DNA of 64,000 nt from Aquanectria penicillioides (Eukaryota; Ascomycota; Sordariomycetes; Hypocreales; Nectriaceae): NCBI GenBank assembly GCA_003415625.1, contig PYIU01000001.1, positions 2,790,001 through 2,854,000 of the forward strand. Reading direction: 5' to 3'. The notes below the pieces were generated by a model that made no database searches, had not been told where the DNA came from, and saw nothing but the letters and a program-made list of their open reading frames with translations. Shown here piece by piece: positions 24,997-38,038 of the stretch (positions are counted from its first letter, which is position 1; every line of letters starts with the position of its first letter). The translations under genes were made by a program, and so were the position numbers.

Positions 24997-26717
24997 ATGG
25001 AGGAGACATATGATGTGATTGTCGTCGGTGCTGGTGAGTGCCACCTGATTTAGAGGCAGTTTAGGGCACTGACAAAAATCTTCTAGGCTGGTTCGGGCTG
25101 GCTGCGGCAAAAGCATACGCCCAATTGAATCCAGCGGCTAAACTTGTACTCTTCGAATCAGCTGAATCATGTGGGGGGACATGGTCGCGAAACCGTCTTT
25201 ACCCGGGCCTCAAATCGAACAACATGGCCGACGCATACGAGTACCCGGATTTCCCGATGAAGGAAGAAAAGTATGGCGTCAAGCTAGGGCACCACATTCC
25301 GGGAACCATTTTGCATCAGTACCTCACCGACTTCGCCAAGCATTTTAAATTCTTTGATCGTATTCAATTTAACACGAGCGTCGATGTTGTTGAGCCGAAT
25401 GGCTCTGGCGGGTGGCGCTTAGACGTGACGACCGAGCAAGGAACTCGGTCCGTCGAGACAGCCAAATTGATCTTGGCAACAGGCCTAACGTCAACGCCAA
25501 ATATGCCGAAATACAAAAATTCGGAGAGTTTTGGAGCACCAATGTTTCATGCTAAATACTTTTGCAGAGAGGCTCACAACCTTGAAAACGTCAAAAATGC
25601 TGTCGTGGTTGGTAGCGGGAAATCAGCGTATGATGCTGCCTATGCCTTGACTGAAAACGGTGCGACCGTGGACTTGGTAATGAGGCCGAACGGGCATGGG
25701 CCAATTTGGATCGTACCGATGCTTGTTACGCCATTCAAGAAGCGAATAGATCATTTGCTCAACATCCGCTGGATGACTTGGTTCAGTCCTTGTGCCTGGG
25801 GCCCTGAGGACGGTTACTCTTTGGTAAGAAGATTTCTCCATGGCACTGCCGTGGGTCGTTTCTTCGTCGACACATTCTGGAAAGTTCTTACCAGTGATGT
25901 GACATCGGCGAATAATTATGACAGTCACCCAGATTTGCAAAAGCTCAGGCCATGGCATTCTGTGTTCTGGATTGGAACCGGGCTTGGCGTTTTCAACTAC
26001 GATAAGAACCTGTTCGACCTTGTCCGGAATGGAAAGATCCGTGTTCATTCTGACAACATCGAAAGACTGGAACCTAAAACAGTGATTCTTGAATCTGGAA
26101 AGGTTGTGCAAGCTGATGTCATAATTTGCTCGACTGGGTGGAAGAAGGAATCTCCCATCAAGTTTAAAAATCTTGACCTCGGTCTCCCACTTTCAGAGTC
26201 CGAGCAAATGCTCATAAACCAAGAAGCAGACGAGAGAGTTCTCAGTCAATTTCCTCGCCTCCGAAACCAGCCTAAATTCCCGACTCAGTTACCAGAGTCT
26301 GATCCCCTACGACTTTACCGCTTTATGGTTCCTTCACAGATGATGCAATCCAGAAATCTTGCTTTTGCGGGAATGATATCTTGCGTCTGTACTTCAGTGT
26401 GTGCGACACTGCAGGGTTTATGGATTGCAGCATTCTTTGACAAGGGATTGGATCGCATCGCGAGCTCCGAAAAGGATATCATTGATGAGATCATGTTTCA
26501 CACCCAATGGGGAAAATGGAGACACCCTTGCGGTTATGGTGCTAGTTTTCCTGACATGGCTTTTGATGGTCTCCCTTATTGCAATATGTTGATGAGGGAT
26601 ATGGGGTTAGATATCAACCGAAAAGGGAGCCTGTTTGCGGATATGGTATCTCCATACACCCCAAAGGAATTTGCTGGTTTAATTGAGGAATGGCAAAAGA
26701 AACACAGGGAGAAGTAG
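24997..26717 (+). CDS. FAD-dependent monooxygenase (FMO/BVMO-like)
   Basis: Exon 1 (24997-25033) and exon 2 (25087-26717) join across a 53-nt GTGAGT...TAG intron, in phase, giving 555 residues. The intron lies inside the FAD-binding motif, so splicing is needed to form VVGAGWFGLAAAKAY (GxGxxG at 11-16). A second Rossmann motif, VVVGSGKSAYDAAYA (about 185-199), binds NADPH. IICSTGWKKE near 360 matches the ATGY-like motif of flavin monooxygenases. The C-terminal FAGMISCVCTS segment is typical of fungal dimethylaniline monooxygenase-like proteins. It probably oxygenates a hydrophobic or nitrogen/sulfur-containing small molecule. It stands alone, with no biosynthetic cluster beside it. Confidence 0.9.
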
Positions 26718-29643
26718 GTGTCAGTAGATCCTGAGACCCTGTGGTCTACCGACTATCAAGTAGTTACTAAGTAAGATGCGAGGTAGTCCGACGACTGGGT
26801 TAATTGTATGAGGCCAACATACTTGTGACGATATAGTCAATTCCATTATAGTGGCGATTTTTAACCCTGAGGATTCGTCTTTTAATTCTTTCCTCCCATA
26901 GCTTCTTACATCATATAAGACTTCTACTTAGACAGTACCGACGTGATTACACGTCTCGATCTCCGACCTGGGAACATCATATTTGTTAGGACCAGTGTAT
27001 GGTTGATGACTGCATCGATTGTGTTACTTGCGACGTCTTAGTGCTGGCTGCCACCTTCTTTGGGTTGTGTCCCTAGTTATAAGTTAGTACATCTTTGATC
27101 CTTTGCATATTGATGGTATAGAAGAAGACAAACTCTGGAGGGTCGTCTGCTACAGTTTCGGTGAGGGAGTGTCATGTGGATGTCACTAGTTTGATCAATA
27201 TTATTCTTAGTCGCTAACACATGATGCGCTTGGCTCTATTAGTGTGATATGTTCGTTGAATTAATTGGGTACCATGCAGCCTGTGGACAAACGCGAAACC
27301 ATATCCTCCATCATTTCATTGATCATGTGGAGAAACACCAATTTTGCTCTGCTTTTAAGCCTACTCTTTGACCCGCGGTGCCCAGGGATCTACACGGCCC
27401 GAGTTAGTTTGTGCCGTAAGAGATCTTGACTTTATAAATAGAACGAGGCCGGGGTCGTAGGTGAATTGCTCCAGTTGGCAATTTTGAAGCGCTGTTCCAT
27501 GTATCATTGACGAAGCGGCACATATGTTCGCGACTCAACTTTCTAGTTCAGAAATCGAACAAAATTGAGTGACTTTCAGGGCTTTTATAGGTTGAATCCC
27601 CTTTTTGGTTATGGTGTGGCTTTCCGTCCCGTGTCGGAAGGCTTGGGCACCTTTTCATCTCACGCAAACCTTCATCCAATGGTAGATGATGCCAAGAAAA
27701 TTTCAGAAGGCCTTTGGCTTGATGATTTGCAATTCTACAGCTCTCTGCCACAATGATTCACATTCCTTTTTGACCTGCAAGCCAAGAGAATATTGTATTG
27801 CATTGAGTCAAGCCCCAGCTGCCTCCATTCCTGCGGTCCCCAAACTTGCATTTTCTCCCACGTGTTTTCGGTGTGGCCCAGGATACTGCGTCCAAATGAA
27901 AAGTGATTGCGTAGGCACTATGGTGAACTAACGAGGAGGGAATTGGGATTCATTCTATGTTTGGAAAATAGTTCAAGAGCGCTAGTAGGGTTGGAACTCT
28001 CCTCCAGTGGCATCAAAATTGTCTAGAATCGACCACTGTGGGCCTCGCCAGAACGGAGATCATCACCAAAGAAGACCAGTGCTGGAATTACGGCTAGGAA
28101 AGGACGATTAATCGAAAATTAGAAAAATATTTAGTTTAAACAATTTTATTCTGGCTATATTGTATTTTTTCTGGATTCACTACAAGTATAGTTTTGAGTA
28201 AGAATACACGCATTTATGAGACGGAGAGACTCCATTTAACGAGCTAGTGAACATGGATATAGTACCAAGGTTCTGTTTAGAGGAGATTTTGCAAGAAAGG
28301 CCGCACATTCCTGGAAGAGAAAGCTTCCAAAGTGATTGGAAGATCTTTTATCTCATGATGCTCAGTCAGGAACATACGGAGAAGGCCGTGGGTAATCCAA
28401 ACCAGCATTGGGGGCGATGAACACACCATCCTCAACCGTTTGTTTTTAATGAAACCACCCTCCTTTCGAAAAAGGGTTGAAAAGATGGACAAGATGCAGA
28501 TTTCGTACCCAGCAGGTCGGTATGTCACTGCGTCTGGGATGCAAACACCCCGCACAGACAAGAGTGTCACATGGCGTTCAGGTGGCTGACTAGGAAGACC
28601 TGCAGCCAGTAGGCTGGTGTTCCGTATTGAAGCTAAGCATTGTCTGCCGCCCAAATTCATTTCTGAACACAGCCCAAAAAGCAGGATGCGTGTTTAGTGC
28701 GGCAGCCGCAAAGGAGGCTGGAGCCGTTGTTGTCACCAATTCCCGGCTTTCTCTGTCCTTCTCTGCATGTTAGTTTTCTCGGGCGCTTCTTCCGAAGAAG
28801 AATAGCGATGGATGGACAATCACAAACGCCAAGATAAGGGCTATGCTATGGCATCGGCAGAGCCCAAACTCGACCATGGTTAGTGGTATTAAAGCCATCC
28901 CGATTAAAAATAAACGTTGTATTGGAGGTTCAGCACAACCGGTACATGCGTTTTTACTGGGGCAAAGACAACACACTAGTCGTAAGGCTGCATCACTGGT
29001 GGCATCATAGCGTCTCAATGTGACTTATCATCTGCACTCAGCCACATTCACCTTCTCACCATGCTTAGAGACGTCTCTCGTTGGCTATTGGCGAGGCTTA
29101 ACGCTCAACCAATATGACATGGCCACGTCCCTGTCCATGCCAGCCACAACTTTGTTCCACGCCCAAGACAATCGCGATGCTCACACCTTGCATTGGAAGC
29201 TGGTTGCTTTTCATCCGCAGCATCGCCATTGATATTCATAATCTTAAATGTTCAAAGCCTCCCAGTTGGGCCATTTGTGGGGATCCATAGGTTGGTCGGT
29301 TGATAGCCGTGTGAAACTCAACAGAATCAGGCAATCCAACCGCATCGCCTCTAAATCATGAACCAAGACTGTTTTCATGGCTAAAGTCTCGCTAAAAAGT
29401 GGCTTGGTCTAGACCATTTTCAGCTCCTCAGTCAAGGCTGATTTTCGTCCCAGGTAGTCCCAAGGAGGTACCTCCAGGCATCCCCCTGACCATGGATCGA
29501 GGATTATCCGCTTCCCCATGCCGTTGTCAAAATACTGTCCCCCTCCCAGAACTGCTGACGCTCAGCATCGAGCACATCATATCAGAAAGCGATAATTGGA
29601 GTCCACAAGTATCATCTATGTTTGCGCGAAGTGTTATTCTGCG
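26718..29643. other. 2.9-kb stretch without a supported gene
   Basis: Short frames exist on both strands (for example minus 28277-28660, 127 codons; plus 27565-27931), but none shows a recognised domain or convincing splice chain. Sequence is AT-rich in the middle. The final part contains the promoter and leader of the kelch gene. Confidence 0.45.
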
Positions 29644-31590
29644 ATGGTAGGATTACGAATACCCCGACTGGACCAATCATGGCTCGTACGGATAATTTTT
29701 TGGGCAATGCTGGCCCATCCCACGATTCAGCAACGTGATCCTGCTCAAGACTTTTGTCGAAGATTTGGACACCAAACAGCGGTGGTGGGCCGAAAGCTAT
29801 ACATTGATGGAGGCCTTGTCAACTGGAAACCCATGGTCTCGGATCCCAGAAATTATACGAGTAAGTTTGCTCAATTGGCATAGACCTGCTTAGCTGCTAA
29901 TGTGATAATCATTCCAGACTTGTGGCTAGTACGACACGATCTCGACAACATCACAAACGGCATGCCATCGATCCATGTAGGTCTAAACAAGAACGCCTCG
30001 ATCCCTTCGGTACACGGCGGCGCCCTTTGGGCAGACGATGTCAACTATCGCTTGTTCCTTTTTGGCGGAGAGTTCCTCGACAACAGTCCCTCGAGCTCGA
30101 GCATGATGTCCTATGACATTTGGAATAATAAATGGGATGATTACGGGCCTCCTACTAAAGGCATTCAAAGAGTTAGCTATGGCGCTTCCACAAGCGTGAT
30201 GGAGAGGGGAGAAGGGTAAGGCAGAATGAAACCTTTGTTTTGACTTTGAAGGTTAATTCTCCGAACAGGTACTACTATGGGGGTTACCTCTCAAACGCGT
30301 CCGTGAAGGGATGGACCGGTTCCCCACAAGCAACATCAGATTTACTTCGCTATCAGATGGATGCCAACTCGTGGACCAAGCTTGCCGGACCCGACAATAT
30401 AAGGCGTGCCGAAGGTGTTATGACCTTCATCCCTGTCAGCGATGGCGGGATGTTGGTTTACTTTGGTGGTGTCCAGGATCCCTATCTTAACGGGACAATG
30501 GTTCCGCAGCCGATGGATAAAATATTTCTTTATGATATATTTTCAAACCAGTGGCATGTCCAAACCGCTACTGGGACTATTCCAGAGTACCGTAGGCGGT
30601 TCTGCGCTGGAGCTGTATGGGCTGCAGATAGAAGCAGCTACAACATGTACGCCGTCCCAGTTCATCTGCCACCCATTATGCCCTTCTCTTCTATCAAATT
30701 ACTGACGCAATGGTAGCTATCTCAACGCTGGACTCGGCTTTGGCGGATACGGCTATGACGACGTTTACATTCTCTCTCTTCCTTCTTTCCAGTGGATTAA
30801 AACCTACCCTCTCGACCGCAACGGAACTGGGGAGTTTCCTTCACACAGTCTGACATGCAACGTTGTCAATAATGGATCCCAAATGCTTACTATCGGAGGC
30901 TCCTTTCCTAAAGACAGTGAAACCTGCGACTACGATCAGGTTTGGGGGATCCACAACATTGACCTTGGTAACCAAATCAAGGATAACTTTCAGAAAGTAT
31001 GGTCTGAATACGTGCCCACCCTGTTCGGATACAAAGTTCCTGAGTTTGTGACCAAGGTCATAGGAGGGACTCAAGATGGAGGAGCCACCAAGACCAAGCC
31101 AGATGCCGGTTTTGTAAACTATGATATTGGCATCCTACTTACTATGACTGCAGCCTTTCCGACCCGCACAAGGGCGAAAGACGGGCGCAGCGACCCTGCA
31201 TCCGCCACAGCGACAAGTGACTCGACTTCAACAGGTAGCCTTTCGCGCGGTGCTATTATTGGCATAGCGGTTGGGGGTGGTGTTGTTCTGATCGGCATCC
31301 TCATTGGCCTGTGGCTGCTCAGGAAGAAGCTCAAGAAAAAGCATGAAGCTCAATCGGGTGTCCCAACAGAACCAGTCATGCAAATGCCTCCACCGCCCGC
31401 GTTCAGCCCATCGCAATATTCTCGGCCGCTGGACGGCTCGCAACCAGCGGTGTCAATGCACTATACAGGATCCAGAGAATTCATAAGCCATAACATGGAC
31501 TGGAATTCGTCACCGGAATATTCGCAGCCGAGTGCAACAGATGGCCATGGCAGCAGGACTAGGATAGCTGAGCTCGAATCGAGGCATTGA
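29644..31590 (+). CDS. kelch-repeat protein with C-terminal membrane anchor, four exons
   Basis: Exons 29644-29860, 29918-30215, 30269-30646 and 30717-31590 join in phase to give 588 residues; introns are 53-70 nt and the last has an ACTGAC branch site. An N-terminal hydrophobic segment acts as signal peptide. Kelch-type blades follow, with DGG, LFLFGGEF, YYYGGYLSN and LVYFGGVQDP strands forming a beta-propeller outside the cell. A Thr/Ser stretch precedes a single transmembrane helix (about 475-498, GAIIGIAVGGGVVLIGILIG), then a basic stop-transfer and a proline-rich cytoplasmic tail. This layout suits a cell-surface or cell-wall-associated receptor or scaffold. The gene looks intact; it borders the decayed region. 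Confidence 0.88.
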
Positions 31591-31997
31591 ATAATGTTAA
31601 ATGGGATAAGATTTGGGACCTTGCACATCTGCAAGCGGTCGTCGAGGTTCATCGTTACTATGAGAAATAATCTAGTGTTCAATCTAGCTGAAGACAGCTG
31701 ACAATTCGGCGGAAAGCTCTCTGGACAATGTTGGTACGTAGACCCAGCTCCTCCAAAATTTTGTGCGTAATCCGAAGGACTGAAATAATCTTGTCTAAAT
31801 TGGCGTCAGTGTGACGAGCATTCTTCCTTAATTCTTCCCCTTTGTCATCTAATTCGTGGCCATTAATCCGCACCATCGCCTTGACTCGGCCGGCCGCAGC
31901 CAGCATTTGAGCATTAATCCACTGCTCGTGTCCTCATGTTGTGCCTGCATCAAGAATGATTCTTTTATACCTCCTCATGGAAAATCCGCCTTCTTGT

Positions 31998-32950
31998 TCA
32001 ATACCTGTAGTATGATGTGGTAGCACTGCCATCAATACCCGTGTTTGGGAGCCAGTGCTGGGCTGGTAGATTGAAGAAGCTAGGGGCTTTGCTGTCGGGA
32101 ACCGTAATTCTAACCACGGGGCCAGTAGTTACACCTTCGCAACCGCAATCATTTGGAGTCGTCATCATTTCGCCTATCTTTGTTGATTCGGTACTGGGGC
32201 GGATAATTCAACGCGGCACTGCCTCGGCACCAATCGGATGGTTGAGATTTGGATCAGCGTACTGATACCATTTAAACTCCAACTGTGAGTTATCTTCAGG
32301 GTGATCAGGATCGTAGGTTTCTCTAGCGTTCAAAAAGATAGTATCGCCAGAGTTTACGTTTAACCTCATGAAGCCAGGGCCGGTGTGACCGTCCACGATC
32401 GGAACGGGAGGGTGGCTTGCTCCCCAGAAATCAGGCGTCAACGTCCAATGCATCCGACAAGCAAAGTCGTGTTGGAAATGGTCGCGCCAGCGGCAAATAG
32501 TCCCTTTATTGTTAGTTTTACTTGTACCGTCGATGCCATTGATAGTGTCAACAACATCCGCGTAATGATCACTACCGACGTTGATAGCTCCGTAACGACC
32601 ACCCCAACTACCAAAGCTGGGGTTTTCGGGATGCCCCAAGCCATTTTGGATGAGGTAGAGAAAGGTTGGCGTATCTCCCCCCATAATGTGCATTGGGGTA
32701 GGATATACTGCCCCTAGAGGCCCTTTTGGATATGTATCCAAAGCCATTCCGCAGAGACCTTGGACAAGTCCCCACGTGAGCTGGGATGCGAAATGCCTAC
32801 CCAAGGTCGACATGCCGAACGCACCAAAACCATGGACAGAGAATATGTAAAAGACTTTTGGGAAGGAATTACGCATCCATTCCCCGGTGTCGTCCAGGTC
32901 TGAAATGGCCTACACCCTGAGTCGCGAATGCAAGATGGCCTCGACATCAA
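31998..32950 (-). pseudogene. DUF1593 (nucleoside-hydrolase-like, cellulose-binding) remnant
   Basis: The minus strand encodes the C-terminal two thirds of a DUF1593 protein: ISDLDDTGEWMRNSFPKVFY, TFLYLIQNGLGHPENPSFGSWGGRYG and the RMHWTL region, all in one frame. In that same frame a TAG interrupts the conserved SxLRVxAISD segment (about 32919), and a TGA follows VPR at 32208-32210, after which recognisable C-terminal sequence runs on to 31998. The N-terminal third, including the usual signal peptide, is missing or unrecognisable upstream of about 32950. The family is secreted and is linked to plant polysaccharide or nucleoside breakdown. It sits head-to-tail with the broken sugar transporter. 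Confidence 0.85.
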
Positions 32951-33286
32951 AAAGAATGGAAACTTTAGGTTTTAAAGGGAAGCAAGGGAGTTAGGTAACG
33001 TCTGGTTTCTATTGTTCAGATAATATAGTTATATTGGAGTTTTGCTAGTTTAGGTGGCTAATACTTCTAGTAGTCAAATTTTGAGCGAAGGATTCTCAAA
33101 GAGATATAGCTCCTCTCCTCTTCCTCTCTTTTGCCTCTAACGATGACCTTTGGTAAAAATTGACTTTATCCTTGTTATTGGCTCGGTTGAGATACTGCAC
33201 CTTCTTGAGCTCGGTGCATTGATAGCCCGACACCATCTGAACAGACTGGGCAGCGAGAGTGCTTAGGGTTTCCCGTTCAGGTTTGT

Positions 33287-34159
33287 TCAGCCTGCAATGT
33301 CACAATGCATGCCAAATTCTTGACGAGGCCGCAAAACTATGGAGACAATAGAAGCACAACCTGATATCGAAAGGTGTCTACAGGTTAATTCACACGAGAC
33401 CTTGATTCTTGCAGACTGCCAAGTGATCGAATTTGCGGCGTGGCCTCCATTCCCATGGTACTTGATGATAATTGCGCAGGCCTCTTCTATACGCCCTTTC
33501 GAAACTAACCATCGGGGGCTTTCGGGGCAGAACCATGTCATTACAGCTTAGTAGGAAGGAAGCGCAGCCTGTAGAATGCAAAGGAGCTTCCATGCACACT
33601 ACGAGTTCATAGAATAGGTGGCGAAAGTTGCCCACCCCCCAACAATCAAGCCAAGGAAAATGGTGGTGTTGTAGAGCGAACTTATGGCCACTCGTTGTTT
33701 CGGGTGCGCAAGCTCCGAAACAAGCACAGGTGCTGCCACTTGTTGGAAGAAAGCCCCCAACCCGAGGAGTACTTTTCCACCGACAAACATATTGAAGCTA
33801 GAGGCAAATGTTTGGATAATAGACATGCCAACAATGATTGCGGCTCCCAGGGATATCATCGGTCGTCGACCAAAGCGTTCTGTCAGCGGGCCGCTAATAA
33901 TACAGCTCACAATACCGCTGACAGATGTTGAAGCGCCAAAGAAGCCAAGAGTAGAACCAGACCGGTGACCGAAGTTGTCCATAAACGCATCGATAGATTG
34001 AAGACCATTGGTCAAGCTGTTGTCACATCCCCATACCATGGAAGTGACTAGAGGCGCTACCATTCAAAGATAGAGCTTGATTAAACTGGGAACTTTGTAC
34101 CACGGAGGAGCATCTCTGATGAGCTCACGCATTCGCTCTCTGTCAAACTCAGCAGTCAT
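33287..34159 (-). pseudogene. MFS sugar transporter pseudogene, C-terminus missing
   Basis: The start is clear at 34159 (MTAEFDRERMRELIRDAPPW), as in fungal lactose/hexose transporters. The frame then stays the same but carries three stops: TGA at 34064-34066, where the family has Trp (LYL-W-MVAP), TAG at 33599-33601 and TAA at 33548-33550. Family motifs on both sides are intact: GPLTERFGRRP in the loop between helices 2 and 3, and PESPRWLVSKGR after helix 6. Homology fades near 33380, so the second half of the twelve-helix transporter is gone. No indel is needed to explain the reading frame. Uptake of a disaccharide or hexose would fit the neighbouring broken beta-galactosidase. Confidence 0.9.
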
Positions 34160-36292
34160 GGTGAATGGTGACTGTGAATAGATTTGTAAGGGTTGTAATT
34201 TTGAATAGCTGTAAAAGAAAAAAGGAGCTGGCTCGAATTCCCAGACTAGAAGAGTCTGGAGAATAAAGAAATGAGAGTTTCTTTGTGCTAGTGATATTCC
34301 AATTTCTTTCTGATTGGAAATGACAAGGGATATATATATTTATTGATGTGTTGACCGTGTTGAGCTACGTGGTGTAGCTGATGGTGCGAAGTAGTAGAAA
34401 CCCCATTTGGCTAAAACGGCTAAATGAATGACCACGTTTTTTATTGTTGTCATTTAGTTCCTAGGCAGTCCCCTGATGGGGAATCCGACTCCTGGGACCT
34501 TAGTGGCACCCCATGGGGACTTGGCAAGGTTCTGGAGCAGTCGCTGGCTCTTACAATTCCCAGAAGCGATGTATAGTGTGATTAAGCACGGGAGGCACAA
34601 ATGACGCCAAGAATCTGTTTGTTATTAGCGTCCACCTCTTGTCATAGAGCTCTCGGTACATTTCTGAAGTACCAAGCCTCGGATGTCAGCCTATGAGACA
34701 TGATCTGGGACTATTTCTCGTATTTCCAGCCTCCTGTGGAAGAACCCGATAGGATGTACCAACTGTCCAAAGTCTTTCTTGGTCTTGGTATCGTAATGCA
34801 TCCGGGAAAGAGATTTACCCTGGTCTATTGGTTCATCATGCAATGAGGTACCCGAAGGGGAATATCGTGTTCCATAGATTCCCCACCACCAACAAACCAC
34901 GTGCCACAACTGAAACCAGATGGTTCCAACAGCTGGACCCCAAGACCGCTCAATCCCTTGCACCAGAGATGAGGCATGAGGAAAGGGAAAAATCGCATAA
35001 TCACGAAGTAGGCACGGACATGTCATTGCAGATGAGATACCAAGGACCTGGCCGCATCAAGCTCTTCACGCCGTCCAAAGCTATGATCGTGCAATTGGGC
35101 AAAGCCTTATCCGCTCCTATAGTAGAGTAGCGGAGATTGAAACTGAAAAAGCTCGTGCTAAACAAATGTTGGTACGAGAAGTCATCACTTGTTGATCGAC
35201 GCTGTAAAATCCCCGATCACGCCGGTATTATTGTGTGGCGAAGTAGTGGACCAGATGTAGTAGTATATTCAAGGCTAGGAGTGCTGTCTATCTCTGTGGC
35301 CTACGTGTCCCTTTGCCGGGTTAGCATACGACACTCAAGGGGCTTCCAAGCTTGGAAGCCTGAAGCGCCGCCTTTGTAAACTCTCCACGTGTGCAATTCA
35401 ATTGCAGTGTCTCCCAAGATGACGCGTAGCAGGGCTCCATGTGAAGCGTCAGCCAGCTCGGGTTAGCTCTGGCCGAGCTCAAGCCAACATTCATGCCGGG
35501 ACTGCCAGTAAACAAATAAACTAGCCCCTGTGCCCAAAATGCGATCAATGAGCTTAATATGTTTCCTTTCTCCGACTGCAGCAATCGATCCGTAGTTGGC
35601 TTGAACAGCCTTGGTCAACAAAGTTTAGTTTGAATTCTTGCTCACTAACTATTCTTAGTGTATAAGAAGCAATGCCCCATGGATAGATGAGCCGAGTAAA
35701 AAGAAAATGGTAAGTTAAGAAAACATATTAAGGCCATGCCCCGATTCAGGACCAGGTTTAACTTTTCATAAACTATACGCAAAGTGCCCACGTTGCATTG
35801 TATACAAGCTACCCCTGCTAGACTCAGCGGGCCTTTACTAGTCATTCTGCTAGCCAATGTTAGTCGGAACAGCCACCTATCCGCCTATTCTGGGTAAAAT
35901 CAATTCACATGATGCGCCTGTGTGTGTTTCCACTACTCCAGAATCATATTTACATCACACTCGAATAACAGCCAGAAGCCTCCCGCCAAGGCTGCCTGCT
36001 GAAGATGCAGTCAACTAACAATTAGCCACACTCGGGAAATCGGGACAAGTCATAACGAAGGTGCGATAATCGGCTAAATAGGGCCGATAAGGATCAAGGC
36101 TCATGTGCTCTCGCTTTGTTTTTGACGCGTTATGGGCAGCCTGTATTGTCAAAGAATTTCTCTATGAGTGCCACAGAAAAGAAACTACCTACACTAGCCG
36201 CAGTCATTCATTCTCCCTGGATAGCCTTGCTACGAATTCAACTCTACAAGGGCTATTCGATTTTTGTTACTTTGTCAGACTTTCAAGCTGAC
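34160..36292. other. unassigned interval inside the decayed cluster
   Basis: About 2.1 kb between the transporter and the beta-galactosidase remnants. A 111-codon minus-strand frame (35026-34691) contains a Trp-rich segment, TIWFQLWHVVCWWW, and faintly recalls the QLWH region of NADH:flavin oxidoreductases, but the surrounding family motifs are absent, so I make no call. A plus frame (34828-35130) is its overlap. The rest looks non-coding and probably includes degraded promoters. Confidence 0.35.
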
Positions 36293-37986
36293 ATGTCAAC
36301 CCAAAAGACTCTACCACATCTTCTCCAAACCAAAGCATCATGGCAGCTAATTGTTGATGGCAATCCGTTTCTGATTCTGGGAGCTGAGGTTCACAATGGA
36401 ACCTCTAGCAGTGTAGAGCACGCGAGTAAAATATGGAAGGACTTGGAATCTCTCCATGTCAATATGTCCTTTTCCCCACGTGCTGGAACTTGATTGAATC
36501 GAAGGAAGGCACATTTACCTTCCAGGACCTCGATACGTGTATCTTTGATGCCCGTCGGAATGGTTTCCGCGTCGTTCTCCTGTGGTTTGGGGCCGATAAG
36601 AACGCTCTCCGTACCTACACACCCCCATGGGTCAGAGAGGATGTCAAAAGGTTCCCTCGCATGCATCTGAGACAGAGCGATGGCTCGCTCAAGACGGTCA
36701 AGGGTCTGCAGCCTTATAATGAGGAGCAACAGAAGGCTGATGCGACAGCCTTTGCTACCCTCATGGCCCACTTGAAGTCCATCGACGCAGAATACAACAC
36801 CGTTATCATGGTGCAACTGGAAAATGAGGTTGGCCAGCTGTTTGACTCAAGGGATGGCTCATCCACTGCCACCGCTCTCTATAACAGTCCTGTACCAGCT
36901 GACCTCATTAACTATCTACGCGACAACTATAATGATCTTCACCCCACTTTCCGTATCAAGTTTCCACTTTCATCTCTTCCGAAACAGGGCCTGTTAACTT
37001 GGGCCGAAGCCTTCGGTGGCGGGGCATTTGCTGAGGATGCATTCATGGCAGACTCGCTTTCCCGATACTGTCAACGAGTTGCCCTTTCTGGCCGAGCTGA
37101 ATATGACATTGCTATTCACATGAACGTAGCTCTGTCCTCAGAGAAGGAAGATTGGGCTGATTCAATCGACATTCCTGACTGGGTACCGGAAGGTGATGTC
37201 CCCGGGCAGTTCCCGTCGGGCGGACCAGTGGGTCATAATATAGACATATACCGATTCAAGGCACCAGACGTCAAGTTCTACGCCCCAGACATCTATCTCC
37301 AAAACTACGAGAAGGTGTGCGACTGCTTCAGTGATGGAAAGCAACCGCTGTTTATTCCAGAGCAACGACGTGATGATTACGGTCTTAGGAGAATATGGAG
37401 TGCGCTCGGGAACCACCAAGCCATACGGTGCTCCCCTTTTGGAATTGATAGCATTTCACCTAAGGACTCAACCTTGGACTTACACTACAACCTACTTTCC
37501 AAAGTCAAGGGCTATATCCTTGATGCCTAGGCAAACCGCCCTGAGGACATTATGGGCTTGTACTTTGATGAGGTAGACGCCTCTAAGCCAGACCCGATTT
37601 GGAGCAAATCCTTGGGCGAATATGATGTCACAATTGAACGAGTCTTCACATTTGGAGACCCGGGAACTGCTGCTGGTATGATCATTCGTCAGGGCCACAA
37701 GTTTCTGCTCGTCGGATACGGCTTCCAGGCTAGTTTCAAGTGCAAGAACCCCAAATCAACATTCACTGGTATTCTCAAAGCCGACGTGATTGATTCGGAT
37801 GGGAAAGGTGGACTATATCGAGTTTGCAGTCTCAATTGCGATGAGACTCTACATGGCAAGGTTGTAGCCTTGCCGGTTGAAAGGCCTAATTATAATGGAT
37901 TCCCAATCCCCTGCTTAGTTCCTGCTGAGACTATGATGGCTGAGTGTATTGTATACAGTATTGAGGAGACAGAGAAGGACTTTTAA
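36293..37986 (+). pseudogene. GH35/DUF5597 beta-galactosidase-like pseudogene
   Basis: A glycoside hydrolase of about 560 residues is readable almost end to end. It starts MSTQKTLPHLLQTKASWQ and runs through LVVDGNPF-like, VVLLWFGADKN, IMVQLENEVG (with the acid/base Glu of clan A enzymes), LFIPEQRRDDYG and SPFGIDS, then a C-terminal DUF5597 part ending at 37986. Two lesions break it. A missing base near 36461-36466 shifts frame between LHVN and VLFPTCWN, and an in-frame TAG lies at 37528-37530, where related proteins read Gln in the AxANRPEDIMG segment. CAG to TAG is one transition. Without these it would hydrolyse beta-galactosides, intracellularly, since no signal peptide is seen. Confidence 0.92.
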
Positions 37987-38038
37987 GTATATAAGCAAGA
38001 GGCATTGCCGAATCTAGGCACATCATCTCCTAAATACT

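Noticed and set aside
32017..32265. plus-strand open frame
   Set aside because: It is the antisense shadow of the C-terminal part of the DUF1593 pseudogene.
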